Below, one piece after another: positions 7,315 to 12,897 of a stretch of DNA of 12,897 nt. The position numbers and the translations under genes were made by a program. Under the pieces are notes generated by a model that was not told where the DNA came from, did no database searches, and worked only from the letters and a program-made list of their open reading frames with translations. The stretch comes from an uncultured Bacteroidales bacterium (lineage in GTDB: Bacteria > Bacteroidota > Bacteroidia > Bacteroidales > UBA932), in assembly GCA_934678915.1 (NCBI GenBank), contig CAKUSF010000053.1, positions 1 to 12,897 on the forward strand, written 5' to 3'. Every line of letters starts with the position of its first letter. Position 1 is the stretch's first letter.

Positions 7315-9405
7315 CTATTTGCTAAATCGAAGTTCTTTGACGATGCGTTTCATCCCAGCATATTTGTCAAGAACCCACATCACATAGCGGATGTCTGTGT
7401 TGATACATTTGTTGTAACCCTCAGTGTAGGACGCATCACTGGCGAGTGATTCGAGATTGCCGTCAAAGGCTAATCCGATAAGCTCGCCTTTTGCGTTTAG
7501 TACGGGGCTTCCGGAATTGCCTCCTGTAATGTCGTTGTCGGTCATGAAATCGACAATCATGGAATTGCGTTTCCCTTCAAGAGAGAATCCCCAACGCCCC
7601 CAACGCCTTTTCTTAAGGAGGGCTCTTTCTTTGTCGGAGAGATTGTAGTCATGGTCGGTAGGGTCGTATTTCTCAAGGATGCCCTGTGGAGTAGTGTACC
7701 AATTGTACCAGATGCCATCGTTTGGCTGGAGACCACCGACAGTGCCATAAGTGATTCTCATTGTTGAATTTGCGTCAGGGTACTGCTCGATGTCTTTGTG
7801 AAGTCTCATCCAGTAAAGGGCTTTCTTGTACTCTTTCTCAAGTTTGTTGGCCCTCTGCCGTTTTTCCATCTGCCCGTTCCTTTCATTAAACACCGTGATA
7901 GGAGTGTCAGTCAGGAAGCGACGGAGAGGATCATTCTTTAGCTGATCCATAGATTCAATGGATTCGATCTTGTCCAGAGAAGAGACGACACTCTTGTTCC
8001 AAAGGAAGTTCGCTATGGCTTTGTAGTCACTGCCGAACCGATCCATCATCTTTGTCTGGTACTTCCCGTAGTAGCTGAACTCAAGGTTCCCGAAATACTC
8101 TTTGCAGGCATATTCAAGAAGCTCTTTTTCCACTCTAGCATCAGTCGCGTTGAATCCTTCCTTTAGGGTCTCAATGGCCTTTTCCACACTTGATGAATTT
8201 CCTGCCCTAAGGAGATAGCGGTTTATGAATATCCCCTTGAACATCGTTTCCCTGAACACAACCTTGTCCCTCTCGACTCTTTCGGTTTGGGAATATGCTT
8301 CCTTGAGATCCGGAATCAATGTGGCCCACATCGCCTTGCGGTTGTCAGCTGCGTCAATCCACTCTTGCAACTCCTTCTCTTGGGCCACCTTTTCGTCCTT
8401 GACCCAGAATCGTTTGAAGCACTTCACCATCCCTACATTGTTCTCCTGAACATTGCTAAGGGAGAAAAACCAGTCTGAGTACTTCCTCCTGATTTCCGGG
8501 TCAGTGTCCATCCATTTGCGAATGATTCCCATCTGGCCTCCGCGGATTTCGTTTGACACTGGAAGGCTGACTCTTTCCTGAAAATCGACTTCGGCTGAGG
8601 ATGCGTAGCGGTCTGTCTTGCCAGGATAGCCGAGCACCATGGCGAATGAACCGGGGCGATAGCCGGCAAGAGAAATTTTCAGACTTTTTTCCTTGGTCAC
8701 GGGCTTTCCGTCCTCGTAGATTCTGTACATCGCGAAGTCACAGTTGTGTCGTGGCCAGGTCCAATTGTCTTGATTACCACCAAAATAGCCTATGCTTAGC
8801 GGTGGAGCAGCCACCAATCTCAGATCAGTATAGACTTTGTAGGCGGACATGTAATATTTCTCACCCGCCCACATGCTGCTGAGAATGCATTCCAATCCCG
8901 TGGCCTTGTTGTACCGCTCTTCCATCATGGAACTGATTTTTCGCATCCCGGACGGTTTTCTTGCTGCACGGAGTTCCTTCATCAGCCCTTTGACTTCCTC
9001 TGTGACGTCAATGACCTTTTTCAAGAAAAACACTTTTTCTCCTTCAATCGGGATTTCCTGATCGCTGCTCATGGCCCAGAAACCTTCTTCCAAATAATTG
9101 TGCTCCGCTGTACTGAGCTTAGCGATGTTGGAATAGGCGCAGTGATGGTTAGTGATGATCAGCCCTTGATCGGAGATGACACTTCCTGTGCAATAGAATC
9201 CGAGCGAAACTACAGCATCAGACACGGCTGTCCCAGGTGCCTCCTCGTTGTAGATTTCACCTGCTGCAAGCTTGAGTCCGCGGGCTCTCATGTTCTTTTC
9301 CAGTGCCTCATTGATGTCCTGGATCATCCACATCCCTTCATCAGCGAAAGCTGTGGCACTGATTATCAGAGCCACAGCAATCGTCATGTACTTCGTTATT
9401 TTCAT
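7315..9405 (-). CDS. S46 family dipeptidyl-peptidase, DPP7-like
   Basis: A 696-residue secreted serine peptidase that removes dipeptides from the N-termini of peptides in the periplasm. The signal peptide is residues 1-21, with cleavage after AFA. The family catalytic triad is present: His88 (ITNHHC), Asp223 (PRHNCDFAMYR) and Ser631 (GGNSGSP). The amino-terminus-anchoring residues known from P. gingivalis enzymes have counterparts in NWTWPR (Asn214, Trp215, Arg219) and Asp648. At the position that separates DPP7 (Gly) from DPP11 (Arg), my alignment by spacing from the active Ser gives Gly649 (AFDGN). This suggests DPP7-like preference for hydrophobic P1 rather than Asp/Glu; the specificity call is inference. 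The ATG lies 2 bases past the upstream C69 gene's stop, with GGGAGAG (inside that gene's end) as ribosome-binding site, so translation may be coupled. Confidence 0.92.
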   Translation of the reverse strand: MKITKYMTIAVALIISATAFADEGMWMIQDINEALEKNMRARGLKLAAGEIYNEEAPGTAVSDAVVSLGFYCTGSVISDQGLIITNHHCAYSNIAKLSTAEHNYLEEGFWAMSSDQEIPIEGEKVFFLKKVIDVTEEVKGLMKELRAARKPSGMRKISSMMEERYNKATGLECILSSMWAGEKYYMSAYKVYTDLRLVAAPPLSIGYFGGNQDNWTWPRHNCDFAMYRIYEDGKPVTKEKSLKISLAGYRPGSFAMVLGYPGKTDRYASSAEVDFQERVSLPVSNEIRGGQMGIIRKWMDTDPEIRRKYSDWFFSLSNVQENNVGMVKCFKRFWVKDEKVAQEKELQEWIDAADNRKAMWATLIPDLKEAYSQTERVERDKVVFRETMFKGIFINRYLLRAGNSSSVEKAIETLKEGFNATDARVEKELLEYACKEYFGNLEFSYYGKYQTKMMDRFGSDYKAIANFLWNKSVVSSLDKIESIESMDQLKNDPLRRFLTDTPITVFNERNGQMEKRQRANKLEKEYKKALYWMRLHKDIEQYPDANSTMRITYGTVGGLQPNDGIWYNWYTTPQGILEKYDPTDHDYNLSDKERALLKKRRWGRWGFSLEGKRNSMIVDFMTDNDITGGNSGSPVLNAKGELIGLAFDGNLESLASDASYTEGYNKCINTDIRYVMWVLDKYAGMKRIVKELRFSK

Positions 9406-9407
9406 TT

Positions 9408-11174
9408 TTATCTCTCCCTAATCACATCACCGTGATCCTTGACAACGGCTTCTTTCCATTTTTCAGTGTAGCCAGGCTGTGTAAGTCCCTCAGGAGTACC
9501 CTCATGCCACTTTGTGTGCTTGAAAGTTCCGTCCTCGTTCTGAGCTTTGACATTGCCGTCAATGAATTTCACGAGAAGCAGCTCCTCAAGGGCAACCCAA
9601 TTGTCGAATTGGGTCTGGGCAGTGTTGATTGAATATTCAGTGAGCATCTTCCTTACTGAGGCAAACCAATCCTTCTTGTCGAGACCCTTCTTTTGGGCTT
9701 TGGGAAGTATTGAATTGTAGACTTCAAGAGCCTTGCTGTCCATTTCAGCAAGTTTGGCACCCATCTGCTCGTTCTCAAAGTTGTCGATGGCTTCTTTTAC
9801 TGTCGGAGCCATGATGTTATAGGCTTTGTAGCAGGCGTTGGCTATGCGGTTGTTGATCCAGAAAGATGCAGTAGGGGAGTATTTCAGCATGCTTCCGTTA
9901 CCTACCCTAAAGCACTCAGGCACTTTGTCCGTGCAGGTGTAGATCGGAGTAAGGTAGGATGTGGCCGCATCATCGGTTCCAAACCAAATTACACCTCCGA
10001 CAACATCCGGAAGGTCGTGTCTTGACTGCCCGACGAACCAGAACCCTGTTTGTTGAGTGGCGATCGCCCTCTCGTTGACATATTTCCATCCTTTGTACTC
10101 GAATCCCATTGGCCTCCATCTGTAAGGCAGGGCATTGCCACCAGCTCCGATGTCAGTGGTCATGTCCAGCGGTGTGCCCTCGAAATGATCTCTCATAGCG
10201 TCAGCGACATTCTTTACGGAAATTTTTCGCGTTGGTTTTACGAACAGCGGCATCCTGTGGCTGAGGTCCTTACCTGTGATGTAGTCGTAGTAGGCAGAAG
10301 CCGGCTCAGTGATGGTCTTGCCATCCTTCTCGTAGGTGAATTGCCCATCGCAGAGGAGATTGAACGCGCTCCATGCCCTTGCATCGCAACCTCTTACAGT
10401 TCCGAAATCTGCCGGACAGTAGGCAGCACTGAAATCGAAGTCCTCATCCTTGCCGTCAAAATAGCCTTTTTCTCTAGCGAAGGAGATGACATCTGGAGCA
10501 TAGAAGCAGTTTTCTGGATCATTCAATGGGAAAGTCTGGATGCGTGCCTGATTGGCATGCGAGCAGATGTAGCCGTCCGGAATCCTTATGGCCACCCACA
10601 CAAACCCTTTTCTAGCATTCTTCCCATCCTTCATCTCGCAACCTTTGCCGATGAGGTCCATGATCCAAGCCTCGTCTTTGTCCGCAATCGAAAATGTCTC
10701 CCCAGAGGACGCGTAGCCATATTCATTGGCAAGATCCACGATGACCTTGATTGCCTCTCTGGCGGTACGGGCCCTTTGTAAGGCGATGTAGATCAGAGAA
10801 CCGTAGTCCATAACTCCCGTAGGATCTTCAAGTTCCGCTCTTCCGCCCCATGTGGTCTCTGCTATGATGAGTTGATGCTCGTTCATGTTGCCTACCGTTT
10901 TGTAGGTGTGGGCAACTTGAGGGATCTGTCCAAGAGGTTTGTAGGAGTCCCAGTCAATGATGTCGAGCATAGCTCCGGCCCTCCAATTGGCTGCGGGATG
11001 AAAGTACAATTCTCCGTAGAGAACGTGAGAGTCAGCAGCATAGGAAATGATGTTCGAGTTGTCAGTGCTAGCACCTCTTGTCACGATGATGTTCGTGCAG
11101 GCCTCTGCCTTGAGATTTCCCGTCAGCAAGCCAATGACTGCGAGCAACATGTAGATGGTTGAGTGTCTTGCCAT
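9408..11174 (-). CDS. C69 family (PepD-like) dipeptidase, secreted
   Basis: A 588-residue N-terminal-nucleophile hydrolase that cleaves dipeptides. Residues 1-25 form a signal peptide ending KAEA, directly followed by the catalytic Cys26 (CTNIIVTRGASTDNS). Removal of the leader would leave Cys26 as the new N-terminus, as the mechanism requires. Other family features are NEHQLIIAETTWGG (98-111) and YGYASSGETFSIADKDEAWIMDL (152-174). The length suits the long Bacteroidota members. It is the upstream gene of a two-gene minus-strand unit with the S46 dipeptidyl-peptidase: one releases dipeptides, the other splits them. No good minus-strand promoter was found in the 57 bases before its ATG. The plus-strand promoter of the next gene has its -33 element directly beside this start codon. 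Confidence 0.92.
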   Translation of the reverse strand: MARHSTIYMLLAVIGLLTGNLKAEACTNIIVTRGASTDNSNIISYAADSHVLYGELYFHPAANWRAGAMLDIIDWDSYKPLGQIPQVAHTYKTVGNMNEHQLIIAETTWGGRAELEDPTGVMDYGSLIYIALQRARTAREAIKVIVDLANEYGYASSGETFSIADKDEAWIMDLIGKGCEMKDGKNARKGFVWVAIRIPDGYICSHANQARIQTFPLNDPENCFYAPDVISFAREKGYFDGKDEDFDFSAAYCPADFGTVRGCDARAWSAFNLLCDGQFTYEKDGKTITEPASAYYDYITGKDLSHRMPLFVKPTRKISVKNVADAMRDHFEGTPLDMTTDIGAGGNALPYRWRPMGFEYKGWKYVNERAIATQQTGFWFVGQSRHDLPDVVGGVIWFGTDDAATSYLTPIYTCTDKVPECFRVGNGSMLKYSPTASFWINNRIANACYKAYNIMAPTVKEAIDNFENEQMGAKLAEMDSKALEVYNSILPKAQKKGLDKKDWFASVRKMLTEYSINTAQTQFDNWVALEELLLVKFIDGNVKAQNEDGTFKHTKWHEGTPEGLTQPGYTEKWKEAVVKDHGDVIRER

Positions 11175-11205
11175 TTTGCGATTTACTTATTATTGTTTAA
11201 ATTTG
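11175..11205 (+). promoter_or_regulatory. Bacteroidota-type promoter for the small secreted protein gene
   Basis: TTTG at 11175-11178, a 19-base spacer and TAAATTTG at 11198-11205 fit the consensus exactly. Transcription would start near 11210, about 20 bases before the ATG at 11232. The TTTG directly abuts the complement of the C69 gene's start codon (11172-11174). Confidence 0.75.
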
Positions 11206-11231
11206 TTACTTCTATTACAAAGTGTAAATAT

Positions 11232-11669
11232 ATGAAAAATTATTTTCTTGCAGTCATCTGCCTATTCTTTTCTACCTTGATGGCTTTCGCGCAGCAGGGA
11301 ATGCCGAGCCCAGAGGAACAGGAAAAGAAGATGGCCGAGTTTATCGACAAGGAAATCTCAAGACTGGAGATGTCTCTGAAATTGGAGGATTGGCAGGTGT
11401 TCTATGTGGATTCAATCCTTAACCATGACTACCGTGCCATGCAGTCCGAAATCAATAGCTTGGCAGCGGCAAAGGTTTCTAATTCAGATCTTTACATGAA
11501 CGCTAGCGACAAGTGGGCCGAGAACATCTACACTGCATTCCGTAAGGTTCTGAATGACGCTCAATGGGCGAAGTATCTCAAGAGCGGTGCTGCCCGTGAG
11601 AAGAAGGCTCGCGAAAAAAGAAAGGCAAAGATGGAAAAGTCTTCTGCCAAACTGCCGGAAAATGATTAA
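11232..11669 (+). CDS. Small secreted helical protein of unknown function
   Basis: Predicted 145-residue secreted protein. The signal peptide is residues 1-20 (MKNYFLAVICLFFSTLMAFA, cleaved before QQG). The mature part is almost all helical and highly charged, with pattern EEQEKKMAEFIDKEI, LKLEDWQVFYVDSILNHDY and FRKVLNDAQWAKYLKSG, ending in a Lys/Arg-rich tail. The WQxFYVDSIL and LNDAQWAKYL segments faintly recall Spy/CpxP-like periplasmic helical proteins (LTxxQ-type), but I cannot assign it to a family. ATG 11232 is preferred over the upstream GTG at 11163, since it begins the signal peptide and follows a good promoter; the GTG reading would begin upstream of the predicted transcription start. 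It lies 26 bases before pheS. Confidence 0.8.
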   Translation: MKNYFLAVICLFFSTLMAFAQQGMPSPEEQEKKMAEFIDKEISRLEMSLKLEDWQVFYVDSILNHDYRAMQSEINSLAAAKVSNSDLYMNASDKWAENIYTAFRKVLNDAQWAKYLKSGAAREKKAREKRKAKMEKSSAKLPEND

Positions 11670-11674
11670 ATTTG
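11645..11674 (+). promoter_or_regulatory. Possible pheS promoter overlapping the upstream stop codon
   Basis: TAAATTTG at 11667-11674 matches TAnnTTTG and its first three bases are the stop codon of the small secreted protein gene. A partial -33 candidate lies around 11643-11646 (TCTG, three of four bases), about 20 bases upstream. It would start transcription about 15 bases before the pheS ATG. Confidence 0.45.
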
Positions 11675-11695
11675 CAAGAATATTTCGGGAATATC

Positions 11696-12730
11696 ATGAA
11701 AGAACGAATAGAACAACTGCTCGCTGATGTGCGTGAGTTGAATTGCAGGACTGCCAAAGAAGTTGAGGAGGCCAGAGTAAGGCTTCTGGGTAAAAAAGGT
11801 GAGATTACCAAGCTTTTCGATGAGTTTAGAACTTATGGTCCTGAGCTCAAGAAGGAGTTTGGACGTAAGATAAACGAACTTAAGCAGGCTGCTCAGGCGA
11901 GAATAGACGAGCTTAAGGACAAGACATCTTCGGAGGGCGCTTCTGATGGCCCGAAAGAGGATTTGTCAATGCCAGGAATCCTGTTTGAGTTGGGGTCAAG
12001 GCATCCGGTTTCGATTGTCCGCCAAGAGATAGTTGACATATTCAGAAAGTTTGGTTATGATGTGGCAGAAGGTCCTGAGATTGAGGATGATTACCATGTG
12101 TTTGAAGCCTTGAACTTCCCTCTTAATCACCCTGCGAGAGACATGCAGGACACCTTCTTCGTTTCTGCTGGGCATCCTAATCCTCTTCTGCTTAGAACTC
12201 ACACATCTTCGGTTCAGGTGCGCTCAATGGAGACCATGAAGCTTCCTATTCGCGTCATCTGCCCTGGCCGTGTCTTTAGAAATGAGGCAATTTCAGCCCG
12301 TGCTCATTGCATTTTCCATCAGGTTGAAGGTCTTTACATCGACGAAAATGTGACTTTCGCTGACCTCAAGCAGGCTATCCTTCTCTTTGCACGTGAGATG
12401 TTCGGGCCTGACACCCAGATCAGGATGCGTCCTTCTTACTTCCCGTTCACCGAGCCTTCAAGCGAGATAGATGTTAGCTGCAACATCTGCCATGGCAAGG
12501 GCTGCAACATCTGCAAAGGAACCGGCTGGCTGGAGATCATGGGCTGCGGAATGGTTGATCCGAACGTCCTTGAGGCTTCCGGCATTAACAGCAAAAAGTA
12601 CAGCGGTTTTGCCTTTGGCATGGGCCTAGAGCGCATCGCCATGCTCAAGTGGCAAGTCAACGATCTCCGTCACTACTTCGAGAACGACCTCCGTTTCCTC
12701 TCCGAATTCAAGACATCGATTGAGGTTTAG
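11696..12730 (+). CDS. pheS: Phenylalanine-tRNA ligase alpha subunit
   Basis: A 344-residue class II aminoacyl-tRNA synthetase subunit that, with PheT, attaches phenylalanine to tRNA-Phe. The N-terminal coiled coil (1-78) contacts tRNA. The catalytic core follows, with motif 2 region RTHTSSVQ (167-174) and GRVFRNE (191-197), the segment SYFPFTEPSSEIDV (247-260), and motif 3 GFAFGMGLER (304-313). Ala306 lies at the pocket position known to set Phe selectivity. The Cys-rich CNICHGKGCNIC segment (262-273) occurs in many bacterial PheS proteins. ATG 11696 gives the family-typical start and length; an in-frame TTG at 11672 would add eight residues. pheT is not adjacent: a tRNA gene follows, so the two subunits are not in one operon here. 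Confidence 0.96.
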   Translation: MKERIEQLLADVRELNCRTAKEVEEARVRLLGKKGEITKLFDEFRTYGPELKKEFGRKINELKQAAQARIDELKDKTSSEGASDGPKEDLSMPGILFELGSRHPVSIVRQEIVDIFRKFGYDVAEGPEIEDDYHVFEALNFPLNHPARDMQDTFFVSAGHPNPLLLRTHTSSVQVRSMETMKLPIRVICPGRVFRNEAISARAHCIFHQVEGLYIDENVTFADLKQAILLFAREMFGPDTQIRMRPSYFPFTEPSSEIDVSCNICHGKGCNICKGTGWLEIMGCGMVDPNVLEASGINSKKYSGFAFGMGLERIAMLKWQVNDLRHYFENDLRFLSEFKTSIEV

Positions 12731-12769
12731 GGCTTTTCTTTAAATTTTTGCGAAATTTTACAGAAAAAG

Positions 12770-12800
12770 TTTGCGAAAAAAGAAAAAAGCACTACCTTTG
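12770..12800 (+). promoter_or_regulatory. Promoter of the tRNA-Gly gene
   Basis: TTTG at 12770-12773, a 19-base spacer and TACCTTTG at 12793-12800 match the Bacteroidota consensus exactly. Transcription would start near 12806, about 28 bases before the mature tRNA. A 9-base direct repeat, TTTGCGAAA, occurs at 12747-12755 and 12770-12778, the second copy overlapping the -33 element. Confidence 0.8.
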
Positions 12801-12833
12801 TAATCCCAAAGCAATGCTGCGGGTAACAAGTCT

Positions 12834-12897
<64 letters not shown>

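Noticed and set aside
10050..10781. A 243-codon plus-strand open frame opposite the C69 dipeptidase gene
   Set aside because: It mirrors a strongly conserved enzyme gene on the other strand, has no recognisable motif, signal or promoter, and is the usual by-product of codon use.
12479..12514. Cys-rich segment in PheS as an unusual zinc-finger insertion
   Set aside because: The same CxxC-type segment occurs in many ordinary bacterial PheS proteins, so it is not distinctive.
12741..12778. Repeated TTTGCGAAA near the tRNA promoter as a regulatory array
   Set aside because: There are only two copies in an A/T-rich tract and one overlaps the -33 element; chance is a sufficient explanation.

Overview
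The window looks like chromosomal DNA of a Bacteroidota member, most likely Bacteroidales. Four things point there: several upstream regions fit the Bacteroidota promoter pattern (TTTG, about 19-22 bases, TAnnTTTG) rather than a -35/-10 pattern; Shine-Dalgarno sequences are mostly weak; an S46 dipeptidyl-peptidase is present; and a sensorless sigma-54 activator lies beside lptE and secG. No phage, transposase, CRISPR or plasmid genes are visible. No gene-free stretch exceeds 300 bases.

Layout. (1) At 1-195, minus strand, is the N-terminus of a secreted protein with an Rhs/YD-repeat-like opening, cut by the window edge. (2) At 330-1979, minus, is a lipoprotein with an OmpA-like segment and TPR-like repeats, followed by a strong terminator. 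(3) At 2075-4902, plus, is a compact run: sigma-54 activator, LptE-like lipoprotein, a TPR-like protein interrupted by a small REP-like repeat, and SecG. The first two genes of this run diverge from (2) across an overlapping promoter region. (4) At 5052-7253, plus, is a ClpB disaggregase lacking the usual N-terminal domain. It is preceded by a short region holding a perfect inverted repeat, a weak sigma-54-like element and a terminator. (5) At 7315-11174, minus, two peptidase genes are almost touching: a C69 dipeptidase and, downstream, an S46 DPP7-like dipeptidyl-peptidase. They converge on clpB at a shared bidirectional terminator. (6) At 11232-12730, plus, are a small secreted helical protein of unknown role and pheS. 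(7) At 12834-12897 is a truncated tRNA-Gly(GCC) with a near-ideal promoter.

How the genes may work together. The plus-strand run combines envelope biogenesis (LPS transport, Sec translocation) with a stress-type activator, and the next gene is the ClpB disaggregase. The peptidase pair makes a metabolic module: the S46 enzyme releases dipeptides from peptide N-termini in the periplasm, and the C69 enzyme cleaves dipeptides to amino acids. pheS and tRNA-Gly are ordinary translation genes.

Most content is housekeeping. The points most worth a second look are the N-domain-less ClpB with its unusual leader, the in-frame repeat element in the 223-residue protein, and the link between the sigma-54 activator and the clpB upstream region. 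I see no clear evidence of a wholly new multi-gene system.
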